Numbered from the stretch's first letter, positions 1 to 7,604 are shown. The stretch is 9,643 nt of DNA from Rhodoferax sp. (GCA_021731215.1 JAKFXU010000042.1:1-9643), one strand, 5' to 3'. Numbers and translations are program-made. Notes: a model not told the origin generated them from the letters alone.

Positions 1-70
1 CCTGGAGCGTGCCAGTGACATGGCTGCGCAACCAGTTGGCAGCGTCAAGCGGCGTGTGCAGTTCGAGCAT
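1..70 (-). CDS. murE: MurE (UDP-MurNAc-tripeptide synthetase), N-terminal fragment
   Basis: This is the first 23 codons of a gene that runs off the left edge. The reading MLELHTPLDAANWL followed by RSHVTGTLQ matches the N-terminus of betaproteobacterial MurE, the cytoplasmic ligase that adds meso-diaminopimelate to UDP-MurNAc-L-Ala-D-Glu. The ATG shares one base with the TAA stop of ftsI (TAATG), so translation is probably coupled. The ftsI-murE order is the standard dcw order. The ATP-binding and catalytic regions lie outside the window, so the call rests on the N-terminus and gene order. Confidence 0.85.
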   Translation of the reverse strand, partial: MLELHTPLDAANWLRSHVTGTLQ

Positions 71-1803
71 TAAAAGCTCTCCTCTTCGGCCTGCGCCACG
101 ATCTGCGGCTTGACCGACATATCGGGCGCAATCCCGAGCATACGCAGGGTCTGCTGCACGGTCGCGCTGAACACCGGCGCAGCCACGTCACCGCCAAAAT
201 ACTTGCCGTTGCTGGGCTCGTCAATCATGACCGCCACCACAATGCGCGGCTGGTCGATCGGTGCGATGCCAACAAAGAAGCCGCGGTATTTCTTGTCGGC
301 GTAGCCTTTGCCTTCCTGCTTGCGAGCGGTGCCGGTCTTGCCGCCCACCGAATAGCCCATGGTCTGCGCCTTGGGCGCCGTGCCGCCCACGCCGGTGGCC
401 AGGTGCAGCATACTGCGCACCGCGCTGGCGTTGTAGGCCGTGAGCACGCGCGCGCCGAACGCGCGCTCACTTGACTTGAGCAGGGTCATGGGCACCAGTT
501 CGCCATCGTGGGCAAACACACTGTAGGCCTGGGCCAACTGGAACAGGCTGGTGGACAGACCGTAGCCGTAACTCATGGTGGCCTGCTCGATCGGACGCCA
601 GGTCTTGTAAGCGCGCAGGCGCCCGCTGACGGCGCCCGGAAATGGCAGTTGCGGCTTTTGCCCAAAGCCGAGCTGGCTGTAAAGGCCCCACATCTCGCGT
701 GGCTGCATCTGCATCGCCAGCTTGACGGTACCGACGTTGCTCGATTTCTGGATCACCTCGCTGACGGTGAGCACGCCACGCGGATGCGTGTCCCGAATGG
801 TGGCGCTGCCGATGGTGAGACGCCCTGGTGCAGTCTGGATCGGGGTGTTGGGCGTGACGATGCCTTGTTCCAGCGCCAGCGCGATGACGAACGGCTTCAC
901 GGTGGAGCCGGGCTCGAACGTGTCCGTCAAGGCCCGGTTGCGCAACTGGCCGCCGCTCAGGTTCTGCCGTGTCGCCGGGGCATAGCTGGGGTAGTTGGCC
1001 AGCGCCAGCACTTCGCCGCTGCGCACATCGAGCACCACCACGCTGCCGGCCTTGGCCTTGTTCAGCAGCACCGCATCGCGCAACTGCTGGTAGGCAAAGA
1101 ACTGCACCTTGCTGTCAATGCTGAGCTGCAAATCGCGTCCATCGACTGGCGCAATTTGCTCGCCGACATCCTCCACCACCCGGCCCAGGCGGTCCTTGAT
1201 CACCCGGCGCGAGCCGTTGCGCCCGGCCAGGTTCTGGTTGAAGGCCAGCTCGATGCCCTCCTGCCCCCGGTCTTCCACGTTGGTGAAGCCCACCACATGG
1301 GCGGCGGCCTCGCCCTCCGGGTACTGGCGCTTGTATTCCTTGCGCTGGTAGATGCCCTTGAGCCCCAGGGCCGTGATTTGCTGCGCCACCGACTCATCGA
1401 CCTGGCGCTTGAGCCAGACAAAAGTCTTGTCCTCGTCCTGCAGGCGCTTCTCAAGTTCAGCCTGCGTCATCTCCAGCAAGCGGGCGAGCTGCTGCAGGCG
1501 CGGCGGGTCGCGCTCCACGTCTTCCGGAATCGCCCAGATGCTGGGCGCCGGTACGCTGGAGGCCAGAATCAGGCCGTTGCGGTCCAGGATACGACCGCGA
1601 TTGGCCGGCAGCTCGAGCGTGCGCGCAAAGCGCACCTGACCCTGCTTCTGATAAAAGTCATTGGCAACCACCTGAATGTAAACCGCCCGCGCCGCCAGGC
1701 CGAGAAAGCCCAGGGCAATGGCGGCGACTACAAATTTGCTGCGCCAGACCGGCGTGCGGCTGGCCAGCAGGGGGCTGGAGGTGTAGGCAATGCTGCGGCT
1801 CAT
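70..1803 (-). CDS. ftsI: FtsI / PBP3, septal peptidoglycan transpeptidase
   Basis: A 577-residue class B penicillin-binding protein that cross-links peptidoglycan at the division septum as partner of FtsW and the FtsQLB complex. A short cytoplasmic tail is followed by one membrane anchor at about residues 24-46. The PBP dimerisation domain follows (about 60-220, with RGRILDRNG at 69-77), then the transpeptidase domain. All three active-site motifs are present: SxxK as S300-T-V-K303, SxN as S354-S-N356, and KTG at 489-491. Length is normal for the family. The ATG overlaps the ftsL stop by four bases (ATGA) with no clear Shine-Dalgarno, so initiation is probably coupled. The TAA stop shares a base with the murE start. 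No anomalies seen; the periplasmic location of the catalytic domain is inferred from topology. Confidence 0.97.
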   Translation of the reverse strand: MSRSIAYTSSPLLASRTPVWRSKFVVAAIALGFLGLAARAVYIQVVANDFYQKQGQVRFARTLELPANRGRILDRNGLILASSVPAPSIWAIPEDVERDPPRLQQLARLLEMTQAELEKRLQDEDKTFVWLKRQVDESVAQQITALGLKGIYQRKEYKRQYPEGEAAAHVVGFTNVEDRGQEGIELAFNQNLAGRNGSRRVIKDRLGRVVEDVGEQIAPVDGRDLQLSIDSKVQFFAYQQLRDAVLLNKAKAGSVVVLDVRSGEVLALANYPSYAPATRQNLSGGQLRNRALTDTFEPGSTVKPFVIALALEQGIVTPNTPIQTAPGRLTIGSATIRDTHPRGVLTVSEVIQKSSNVGTVKLAMQMQPREMWGLYSQLGFGQKPQLPFPGAVSGRLRAYKTWRPIEQATMSYGYGLSTSLFQLAQAYSVFAHDGELVPMTLLKSSERAFGARVLTAYNASAVRSMLHLATGVGGTAPKAQTMGYSVGGKTGTARKQEGKGYADKKYRGFFVGIAPIDQPRIVVAVMIDEPSNGKYFGGDVAAPVFSATVQQTLRMLGIAPDMSVKPQIVAQAEEESF

Positions 1804-2117
1804 TGGACGCGCCCCGCTGCCGCATCGCCCGCGCCTGGCGCAGCGGATGACGCGGCGCCATAGCTCACATAGTGCGTGATGGCCGGCGTGGCATTGCGCA
1901 TCTGCAGGCGCTCCCTGGCCAGACGCTCGACCCGCAGCGGCGTGGCCTGCGCCCGTTTTTCGACCTGCAGACTTTCCTTGTCGGTCTCGAGCTTGCGCGC
2001 CTGCGAACGGGCTCGGTCGAGATCGGAAAACAGCCGGCGTGACTCGTATTGCACATTCACCAGATAGAGGGCACTGGCCAGCACGGCCAGCAGCAGCACC
2101 AGGTTGAGCCTGGTCAT
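1800..2117 (-). CDS. ftsL: FtsL, cell division protein
   Basis: A 105-residue bitopic membrane protein. It has a very short cytoplasmic N-terminus (MTRLN), one hydrophobic segment at about residues 5-22, then a charged heptad-like stretch (about 23-60) fitting the periplasmic coiled coil that pairs with FtsB and activates FtsWI. The Ala/Gly-rich C-terminal tail (about 87-103) looks disordered. Size and position between rsmH and ftsI fit FtsL, whose sequence is poorly conserved. The reading frame stays open upstream for 55 more codons, but those cross a palindromic repeat and the rsmH end. [10 protein letters not shown] is the natural start. Its ATG overlaps by ATGA the stop of a 41-codon ORF made by the repeat. 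The upstream signal is only a G-run (GGGGG, ten to six bases before the ATG). Confidence 0.92.
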   Translation of the reverse strand: MTRLNLVLLLAVLASALYLVNVQYESRRLFSDLDRARSQARKLETDKESLQVEKRAQATPLRVERLARERLQMRNATPAITHYVSYGAASSAAPGAGDAAAGRVQ

Positions 2118-2239
2118 GGGATTGCCCCCACGCTTGCCACTGCGTGTGCTGCGCTGCCCCCCGAGGGGGCCGTGCCTTGCTTGGGGCGGCCCGGCGCTGC
2201 GGCAGCCCCCACGCTTGTCGCTGCGGGTCCGGCGCTCAT
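2114..2239 (-). CDS. Small ORF of 41 codons inside the rsmH-ftsL repeat insert
   Basis: The ATG overlaps the rsmH stop (ATGA, 2239-2236) and the TGA overlaps the ftsL ATG (ATGA, 2117-2114). A 41-residue Ala/Gly/Pro/Ser-rich peptide beginning [20 protein letters not shown] would therefore be coupled at both ends. Nearly all of it is encoded by a palindromic repeat, and I recognise no domain. Most likely the peptide has no function of its own; at most, ribosomes may pass through it to reach ftsL. Confidence here is that the ORF exists and could be translated, not that the product matters. Confidence 0.35.
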   Translation of the reverse strand: MSAGPAATSVGAAAAPGRPKQGTAPSGGSAAHAVASVGAIP

Positions 2240-2240
2240 G
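2119..2240. repeat. Palindromic Comamonadaceae-type intergenic repeat inserted between rsmH and ftsL
   Basis: A GC-rich 122-bp segment separates two genes that would otherwise overlap. It holds two direct copies of a 23-bp unit sharing GCCCCCACGCTTG, at 2124-2146 and 2205-2227 (20 of 23 positions identical). Between them lies a hairpin, GCCCCC-CGA-GGGGGC, at 2156-2170. The pentamer TCATG occurs at both edges (2114-2118 and 2236-2240), as expected of a target-site duplication. The unit resembles a repeat I recall as abundant between genes in Comamonadaceae genomes; that is memory, not a search. It encodes no transposase, so it would need mobilising in trans, as a MITE or REP-like element. Confidence 0.75.
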
Positions 2241-3177
2241 TCTCGGTCCTCTGCGCCACGCGCATGATGGCGCTGCGCGCACGCGGGTTGGCCGCCACCT
2301 CGGCCGCGCTGGGCCGGATGCGCTGCAAGACTTTGAGCTGCATCACCTTGGGCGCGGCAAAGGGCGCACGGCGGTCATACACCTCACGCGCGTGCTGGGC
2401 CATGAACTGCTTGACGATGCGGTCTTCCAGCGAGTGGAAACTGATCACCACCAGCCGCCCGCCCGGCTCCAGCACCTCCAGACTGGCCGCTAGCGCCTGT
2501 TGCAGCTCTTCAAGCTCGGCGTTGATGAAAATCCGAAAAGCCTGAAATGTGCGCGTTGCAGGGTTCTGGCCCGGCTCGCGGGTTTTGACCGTGCCAGCCA
2601 CGAGCTGGGCCAGCTCAGTGGTGGTTGAAATAGGGCCCCGTTCCTGTCGGCGAGCAACAATCGCCTTTGCAATGGGGCCAGCAAACCGTTCTTCACCATA
2701 GTCACGTATCACCTCCGCAATTTGCTCAACCTCGGCCGCTGCCAGCCACTGCGCCACACTTTGGCCGCGCGTGGTGTCCATGCGCATGTCGAGCGGACCC
2801 TCAAACCGAAAACTGAAACCACGCAGCGGGTTGTCGACCTGCGGCGAGCTGATGCCCAGATCGAGCAGCACCCCGGCCACACTCGCCTTGGGCAGTTCGC
2901 CCAGATGCGAGAAACCCTGGTGCCGGATGGAAAAGCGGGGGTCGCTGATGGTGGCTGCTTCGGCCAGGGCCTCGGGGTCTTTGTCGAAGGCGATCAGACG
3001 CCCCTGAGGCGCCAGCCGGGAGAGAATCAGGCGGCTGTGGCCGCCGCGACCAAAGGTGGCATCCACATAGGTCGGCGTGAGCGCGCTGAGCTCGCCCGGT
3101 TCGGCTTGCCGGTTGCTGAAAAGAGCGTCTACCGCTTCGTTCAACAAAACGGTGGTGTGCTTCCCTGAAGTTTCCAC
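2236..3177 (-). CDS. rsmH: RsmH (MraW), 16S rRNA m4C1402 methyltransferase
   Basis: A 313-residue S-adenosylmethionine-dependent enzyme that N4-methylates C1402 of 16S rRNA in the decoding centre. Visible family motifs are [13 protein letters not shown] near the N-terminus, the SAM-binding [10 protein letters not shown] (39-48), DLGISSPQ (106-113), [10 protein letters not shown] (125-134), [15 protein letters not shown] (205-219) and [14 protein letters not shown] (243-256). Length is normal. The start is GTG, supported by a GAAGG six bases upstream that lies against the mraZ stop; the two genes are nine bases apart. The TGA stop overlaps the ATG of the small repeat-derived ORF rather than the ftsL ATG directly. 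It is the second gene of the dcw cluster. Confidence 0.97.
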   Translation of the reverse strand: METSGKHTTVLLNEAVDALFSNRQAEPGELSALTPTYVDATFGRGGHSRLILSRLAPQGRLIAFDKDPEALAEAATISDPRFSIRHQGFSHLGELPKASVAGVLLDLGISSPQVDNPLRGFSFRFEGPLDMRMDTTRGQSVAQWLAAAEVEQIAEVIRDYGEERFAGPIAKAIVARRQERGPISTTTELAQLVAGTVKTREPGQNPATRTFQAFRIFINAELEELQQALAASLEVLEPGGRLVVISFHSLEDRIVKQFMAQHAREVYDRRAPFAAPKVMQLKVLQRIRPSAAEVAANPRARSAIMRVAQRTET

Positions 3178-3186
3178 CGTTGGCCT

Positions 3187-3615
3187 TCAGAAAGAAAAAT
3201 CCCTGAAGACGTCGGGCATCTCACCCGCAATCGCCTTGGCCTCCTGGGCGTCGTAAGTCGCCCTGTCCCACAACTCAAAATGGTTGCCCATGCCCAGCAA
3301 CATGGTGTCTTTGGCAATGCCGGCGGCGGCGCGCAGTTCCGGCGACACCAGCACCCGACCGGTGGCATCCATCTCGACGTCCATCGCATTGCCCAGAAAA
3401 ATCCGTTTCCACCACTGCGCCGACATCGGCAGGGCGGCAATGCGCTCGCGGAACTTCTCCCACTCGGGACGCGGAAAAACCATCAGGCAACCGTGCGGAT
3501 GCCGGGTAATAGTGAGCTGGCCCGCGGCGGTGGCGCTGAGGACGTCACGGTGCCGGGTCGGCACCGACAGCCGACCTTTGGTATCCAGACTTAATGACGA
3601 AGCCCCTTGAAACAC
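3187..3615 (-). CDS. mraZ: MraZ, transcriptional regulator of the dcw cluster
   Basis: A 142-residue protein with two tandem SpoVT-AbrB-type domains. Each carries the family's D-x-x-G-R signature: DTKGR at 11-15 and DATGR at 83-87. MraZ forms a ring-like oligomer and binds repeated boxes upstream of its own gene, regulating the division and cell wall operon. I chose the GTG at 3615 (reading [18 protein letters not shown]) because MraZ proteins begin at this point and because AGAGGG (3630-3625) lies nine bases upstream. The frame stays open 21 codons further, but that extension would start inside the candidate operator. It is the first gene of the dcw operon, and the array at 3666-3700 lies 51 bp upstream. 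Confidence 0.95.
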   Translation of the reverse strand: MFQGASSLSLDTKGRLSVPTRHRDVLSATAAGQLTITRHPHGCLMVFPRPEWEKFRERIAALPMSAQWWKRIFLGNAMDVEMDATGRVLVSPELRAAAGIAKDTMLLGMGNHFELWDRATYDAQEAKAIAGEMPDVFRDFSF

Positions 3616-3624
3616 AGCAGCACA

Positions 3625-3630
3625 CCCTCT
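3625..3630 (-). promoter_or_regulatory. Shine-Dalgarno of mraZ
   Basis: AGAGGG on the minus strand, nine bases before the GTG at 3615. It supports this start over the longer open frame. Confidence 0.7.
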
Positions 3631-3665
3631 TTCAATCAACCGGCAAAAAAATGGAAGTACAAAGG

Positions 3666-3700
3666 CACTTTTCACCACTTAATTGCACTTTTTTGCACTG
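3666..3700 (-). promoter_or_regulatory. MraZ operator: four AGTG boxes at 10-bp period
   Basis: On the minus strand AAGTG occurs at 3670-3666, 3680-3676 and 3690-3686, with a fourth, CAGTG, at 3700-3696. All are exactly 10 bp apart, so they lie on one face of the helix. MraZ is known to bind short direct repeats before mraZ: TGGG-type boxes at 10-bp spacing in E. coli and AAAGTG-type boxes in Mollicutes. Location, period and core fit a MraZ operator. The array also overlaps the candidate -10 element and start point, which suits repression or autoregulation. Binding by this MraZ is inferred. Confidence 0.75.
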
Positions 3701-3724
3701 TATCAGCAAAAACAAAGGGCGCAA
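3697..3724 (-). promoter_or_regulatory. Candidate promoter of the mraZ/dcw operon
   Basis: On the minus strand TTGCGC (3724-3719) is followed after 16 bp by TACAGT (3702-3697). The TACAGT is preceded by TG plus one base (TGATACAGT), an extended -10 arrangement. Initiation would fall near 3690, inside the AGTG array, leaving a leader of about 75 nt. The -35 match is weak (three of six), so this is tentative. Confidence 0.4.
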
Positions 3725-3873
3725 GAGGTCTCGCAACAAATTTTTCCAATGAAATCAAGGACTTAGAAGCTGTTTTACAGAGGCTTAAAGAGCAAAAAAC
3801 GTTCTAAATTAAGCACTTAGCTAGCACTGTGAAAGTAATGCTTGAAGACGCGGCAGTGCTCGCCTCAGCATCT

Positions 3874-5205
3874 TTACAGAATGTAACGCGACAGATCCTC
3901 GTCCCGGCTCAGTTCACCCAGGCGCGCATCGACATAGGCGGCGTCCACCTCAATGGCCTGATCGGTGAGATTGGCGGCATTGAAACTGACCTCATCGAGC
4001 AACCGCTCCATCACGGTGGAGAGCCGGCGCGCGCCAATATTTTCAGTGCGCTCATTGACGTCAAACGCAATCTGCGCCAAGCGCGCAATGCCGGCCTCCA
4101 GAAACTCGACGCGCACATTTTCCGTCGCCAGCAAGGCCTGGTATTGCTTGACCAGCGAGGCATGGGTTTGCGTCAAAATCGCCACAAAGTCCTGCACCGA
4201 CAAGGACTGCAACTCGACCCGAATCGGAAACCGCCCCTGCAACTCTGGGATCAGGTCGCTGGGCTTGCTCAGGTGGAACGCGCCCGAGGCGATGAACAGG
4301 ATGTGGTCGGTCTTGACCATGCCGTATTTGGTGGAGACGGTGGTGCCCTCGACCAGCGGCAGCAAGTCGCGCTGCACGCCCTGGCGCGACACCTCGGCGC
4401 CGCTGCCCTCGGAGCGCGAGGTGACCTTGTCGATCTCGTCAATGAACACGATGCCGTTTTGCTCCAGCATGTGCAGCGCCTGCGTCTTGATCTCTTCGTC
4501 ATTGACCAGCTTGGCCGCCTCCTCCTCGATCAGCAGCTTGAGCGCCTCGTTGATCTTGAGTTTGCGGGTCTGGCGCTTTTGCTGCCCGATCTGGCCGAAC
4601 ATGCCGCGCAGCTGCTCGGTCATTTCTTCCATGCCGGGCGGGCCCATGATCTCGAGTTGCGGCGCCGACTGCGCCACCTCGATCTCGATCTCGCGCTCGG
4701 CCAGTTGGCCTTCGCGCAACTTCTTGCGAAAGGTCTGGCGCGCGGTGCTCTCGGTGTCGGCGCCCTGCACCACACCAAAATCGCCACGCGGGGGCGGAAT
4801 CAGGATGTCCAGCACCCGGTCCTCGGCCGCATCTTCGGCCCGGTGGCGCACCTTTTTCATCTCGGCCACGCGGGTTTGCTTGACCGCGATATCCGCCAGA
4901 TCGCGGATGATGGCATCGACATCCTTGCCGACGTAGCCGACCTCGGTGAATTTGGTGGCCTCGACCTTGATGAAAGGTGCATCCGCGAGCCGGGCCAGGC
5001 GCCGGGCAATTTCGGTTTTTCCGACCCCCGTGGGGCCTATCATCAGGATGTTTTTGGGCGTGATTTCGGCGCGCAGCACCGGCTCCACCTGCTGGCGCCG
5101 CCAGCGGTTGCGCAGGGCAATGGCCACCGCACGCTTGGCCTGCTGCTGGCCCACAATGTGTTTGTCAAGTTCAGCAACGATTTGCTGCGGAGTCATAGAG
5201 GACAT
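3874..5205 (-). CDS. hslU: HslU (ClpY), ATPase subunit of the HslVU protease
   Basis: A 443-residue AAA+ unfoldase that recognises, unfolds and feeds proteins into HslV. It has Walker A GPTGVGKT at 57-64, the pore loop GYVG at 90-93, an intermediate I-domain at about 110-245, Walker B IVFIDE at 252-257 and the sensor-2 region GARRLS at 391-396. The C-terminus DLSRYIL is the tail that docks on and activates HslV. Length is normal. The start [10 protein letters not shown] parallels the MSEMTPREIV of E. coli; a second ATG three codons later is possible, and neither has a good Shine-Dalgarno. It begins 12 nt after the hslV stop, so the two form one operon with probable translational coupling. Confidence 0.98.
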   Translation of the reverse strand: MSSMTPQQIVAELDKHIVGQQQAKRAVAIALRNRWRRQQVEPVLRAEITPKNILMIGPTGVGKTEIARRLARLADAPFIKVEATKFTEVGYVGKDVDAIIRDLADIAVKQTRVAEMKKVRHRAEDAAEDRVLDILIPPPRGDFGVVQGADTESTARQTFRKKLREGQLAEREIEIEVAQSAPQLEIMGPPGMEEMTEQLRGMFGQIGQQKRQTRKLKINEALKLLIEEEAAKLVNDEEIKTQALHMLEQNGIVFIDEIDKVTSRSEGSGAEVSRQGVQRDLLPLVEGTTVSTKYGMVKTDHILFIASGAFHLSKPSDLIPELQGRFPIRVELQSLSVQDFVAILTQTHASLVKQYQALLATENVRVEFLEAGIARLAQIAFDVNERTENIGARRLSTVMERLLDEVSFNAANLTDQAIEVDAAYVDARLGELSRDEDLSRYIL

Positions 5206-5217
5206 AGTTTCAATCGG

Positions 5218-5805
5218 CTACAAAGTTGCTGGCGTTGCGAGCGGCCGTGGCGCACCGTCCCACAACGTTTCAATGGTGTGGTTCATGTTGGTATAAATGC
5301 ACAACTCACCGGCTATTTCCAGGGACTTCTTGACGATATCCTGCGCCGACAGCTCGGTATGGTTGAGCAAGGCAACCGCCGCCGCTTGGGCGTAGGCGCC
5401 ACCGGAACCAATGGTGACGATACCATTCTCGGGCTCCAGCACATCGCCGTTGCCGGTGATGATGAGCGAGGCGTCCCGGTCCGCCACCGCCAGCATCGCT
5501 TCCAGCCGGCGCAACACCCGGTCGGTGCGCCAGTCTTTGGTCAGTTCGATGGCGGCGCGCACCAGATGACCCTGGTGCTTTTCGAGCTTGGCTTCAAAGC
5601 GCTCGAACAGGGTGAAGGCATCGGCGGTGGCACCGGCGAAACCCGCCAGCACCTTGCCGTGATAGAGCTTGCGCACCTTGCGAGCGGTGCCTTTGACCAC
5701 AATATTGCCCAGGGTAACCTGCCCGTCGCCGCCAATGGCCACTTGCATGCCCTCGGGCGTCTTGCGTCGTACGCTGATGATGGTAGTACCGTGAAATTGT
5801 TCCAT
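5218..5805 (-). CDS. hslV: HslV (ClpQ), proteolytic subunit of the HslVU protease
   Basis: A 195-residue threonine protease that forms the double hexameric core closed by HslU. The precursor starts MEQFHG, and cleavage after Gly6 would expose the catalytic Thr7 (TTIISVRR). Equivalents of the other active-site residues are D27 (GGDGQ), K43 (ARKVRK) and S134 (IGSGGAYAQ). Compared with E. coli there are about four extra residues in the turn before GGDG (KTPEGMQ), and a few at the C-terminus. The ATG at 5805 fits the family propeptide. The frame stays open 12 codons upstream to a TTG, but that extension is not family-like. The only strong Shine-Dalgarno, GGGAGGA, sits an unusual 17 nt from the ATG. 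Confidence 0.96.
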   Translation of the reverse strand: MEQFHGTTIISVRRKTPEGMQVAIGGDGQVTLGNIVVKGTARKVRKLYHGKVLAGFAGATADAFTLFERFEAKLEKHQGHLVRAAIELTKDWRTDRVLRRLEAMLAVADRDASLIITGNGDVLEPENGIVTIGSGGAYAQAAAVALLNHTELSAQDIVKKSLEIAGELCIYTNMNHTIETLWDGAPRPLATPATL

Positions 5806-5869
5806 GCTTGCCGTAGTTAGGGTCCTCCCGCTCAAAAGCAAGACCGGACCGCAGGGGGAGCGATTCGCT

Positions 5870-5908
5870 AAAAAATCTCGGGTCAGGTGGTGCGCAACAT
5901 GACCCGAG
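5870..5908 (-). terminator. Rho-independent terminator after the STAS-domain gene
   Basis: On the minus strand CTCGGGTCA (5908-5900), a 14-nt loop and TGACCCGAG (5885-5877) form a perfect 9-bp stem. One A and then six Ts (5875-5870) follow. The TGA stop of the upstream gene forms the first three bases of the 3' arm, and the 5' arm lies in its last codons. It should separate the dksA/STAS transcript from hslVU, which then needs a promoter of its own. Confidence 0.88.
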
Positions 5909-7604
5909 CGTGTTGGTTGATGCCGATGACGCTGAAAAAGGCAGCGACCAGGCGCGGCACATCGTGAAACTGAACCTGACAGCCGGCGGCCTCGCGCGCG
6001 GCGACCCAGTTCAGGATGCTGCCGGCCGCTGAAAAATCGACACGAATCAGCCGGGCACAGGACACCACGAGGCGATCCGCCCCCTTCAATCCGGCCTGAA
6101 ATTTATTCAGCGCCTCGGCCGCATCTCCCAGCACTTCGCCACTCAACTCGACCTCGGGCACGGGGCCGGGCCGGCGCCGCACTGCGCTCGCGTGACTCGG
6201 CTCGGCTTGGGGGCCGGGCGCCGCAGCGCTCGCCAGGCCATGCTCGGCCGGCTTGCTTGCAGCGCCCCGCGCCGCAACATAGTGACAGCGGGCGTCCTCC
6301 CAGGGCGGCGGAGAAACCTCATAAGTGACGCAATAGTCGAGCGCTGCCAGTTCAAATTCCTCTGGCAGCCGCAAAATGCGCAAGGCGTCCAGGCGCAGTT
6401 GCCACCAGCAAGGATCAAGCTGCCGCTGGCCCGATGGCGTGCCATTTCTCAGCGTTTTTTCGAGCGCCTCGGCGCCGTCAAAATGCAGTTCCACGGCTTG
6501 CGCGCACCACTGGGCAAACAACGGGGCCAAGGCCTTGGCCGCATCCGGCGTGATGGCCTGGAGCCGGCTCCAGTTCAGGCGCCAGGGCAGCGGGGCGTGC
6601 GCCAGACTGGCGCGCAGGGCCTGCAACGCCGGCAAATCGAGCTCGGCCGGACACTGCCACAGGGTCCGGCTCGGCGCCGGCACTGCGACCGGCGCCGCAG
6701 CGAGCGCAGGCGCTGTGCGGCCGAGTAACTCGGGCGTGGAGAACCAGCCCGGCGCAGAGCAGCCGAAACGCCGGGCATAGTCGAGCGCGACCCGATCGAA
6801 ACTGGCCTGCTGCCCGGTTGCCCGATAGAGATCGAACAAGGCGGCCGCCCACCCGCTGGCCGACGCGGGCTCGACCTGATCGGCCTGCAGCGCTCCCAGC
6901 AGAACGGCCTCGGCACCCGCATCATCCCCATTGGCAAAACGGATGGCGGCTTCTTCCAGGTCGGGGTCAGCCAGGCTCTCGCCCAATTCGATGGAAAACA
7001 ATTGAGAGGAGGAAAAGCGGCTGCCAGCGCCAGCGCTCACGCTGGCCGCGCCGCCGGCTGCCAGCCGCGGCGCCACCGCCGCTGTTGGCGGCGCGTCCTG
7101 GGGCGCGACCAAGCCCATTTGGGTCGCTTCGTAAACGGTGTCCGGCAAGAGTTCGCCCGTCAGGCTCGATGCCGGCGCCCGGGTCGTCACAAAAGTATTG
7201 GCGCCGGCCGTATCCGGGTTGCTCCCCTGCAGCGCGGCCTCGTCCTGCTTGCCCTTCCACCACTGTCTGGACATCTGGGCTTCAATTTCATCAATCTTCT
7301 TGAGCGTGGTGGCGCGCTCATCCGGGTTGGAGCTCATGCTGTTCTGGAAGACAGAGGGGCGATCGGTCAGATCCGGGCTGATCGCGGGCACATTGCGCCG
7401 CAATTTGCGCAGATGGTCAAATTCGCGCCGCCGTATAAAATCGTTTTGCCGCTTGCGCTCAATCATCTCCTTGAGCGCCTGTTTGCTGTAGCCACTTTCC
7501 GGTTCGGGCTCGGGCTGATCCTGCGCCGACCAGTCCCTGGTCGGATGCAGCACGAAGCGGGCCACCCGGGACAGCAAGCCGACGTTATTGCCTTTGGTCG
7601 CCAT
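5883..7604 (-). CDS. STAS-domain protein of unknown function, linked to dksA
   Basis: About 573 residues with no signal peptide or membrane segment. Counting from the ATG at 7604: a conserved-looking charged N-terminal part (about 5-120), which includes [15 protein letters not shown] and [17 protein letters not shown]; an Ala/Pro-rich linker; a helical segment (about 205-285) with a TPR-like look; a possible degenerate STAS domain (about 315-430); another Ala-rich linker; and a clearer C-terminal STAS-like domain (about 484-570, around [17 protein letters not shown]). STAS domains serve as anti-sigma antagonists or as subunits of transporters such as MlaB; the substrate or partner here is unknown. 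The start is uncertain: a TTG at 7646 overlaps the dksA stop (TTGA), adding 14 Arg-rich residues, and neither start has a convincing Shine-Dalgarno. A terminator overlaps the stop. Confidence 0.8.
   Translation of the reverse strand: MATKGNNVGLLSRVARFVLHPTRDWSAQDQPEPEPESGYSKQALKEMIERKRQNDFIRRREFDHLRKLRRNVPAISPDLTDRPSVFQNSMSSNPDERATTLKKIDEIEAQMSRQWWKGKQDEAALQGSNPDTAGANTFVTTRAPASSLTGELLPDTVYEATQMGLVAPQDAPPTAAVAPRLAAGGAASVSAGAGSRFSSSQLFSIELGESLADPDLEEAAIRFANGDDAGAEAVLLGALQADQVEPASASGWAAALFDLYRATGQQASFDRVALDYARRFGCSAPGWFSTPELLGRTAPALAAAPVAVPAPSRTLWQCPAELDLPALQALRASLAHAPLPWRLNWSRLQAITPDAAKALAPLFAQWCAQAVELHFDGAEALEKTLRNGTPSGQRQLDPCWWQLRLDALRILRLPEEFELAALDYCVTYEVSPPPWEDARCHYVAARGAASKPAEHGLASAAAPGPQAEPSHASAVRRRPGPVPEVELSGEVLGDAAEALNKFQAGLKGADRLVVSCARLIRVDFSAAGSILNWVAAREAAGCQVQFHDVPRLVAAFFSVIGINQHARVMLRTT

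Larger units (their letters stand above)
3616..3873. other. Intergenic region between hslU and mraZ
   Basis: A 258-bp AT-richer stretch. The mraZ-proximal part holds the Shine-Dalgarno, the AGTG array and the candidate promoter. The hslU-proximal part holds an inverted repeat, AGCACTG (3823-3829) and CAGTGCT (3854-3860), with a 24-nt loop, plus one more CACTT at 3814-3818. A T-run in the minus-strand RNA (3799-3794) lies well past the hairpin, so this is not a textbook terminator. How hslU transcription ends is unclear. No gene is supported here. Confidence 0.6.

Noticed and set aside
508..1863. Plus-strand ORF of 451 codons opposite ftsI
   Set aside because: A shadow of ftsI codon bias, with no recognisable domain and no ribosome site.
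3187..3678. Longer MraZ starting at 3678
   Set aside because: The extra 21 codons begin within the operator array and do not resemble MraZ; the GTG at 3615 has a Shine-Dalgarno and the family N-terminus.
3770..3780. CTGT-TTT-ACAG palindrome as a LexA box
   Set aside because: LexA boxes need CTGT-N8-ACAG; the 3-bp spacer here is too short.
3607..3807. Plus-strand ORF of 66 codons through the mraZ promoter region
   Set aside because: It starts inside mraZ, spans the operator array, has no good Shine-Dalgarno and resembles no family I know.
3829..5820. Plus-strand ORF of 663 codons across hslU and hslV
   Set aside because: It is antisense to two well-recognised genes, its product has the His/Arg/Leu-rich look of a frame opposite GC-rich coding DNA, and it crosses the hslV-hslU gap without any gene-like signal.
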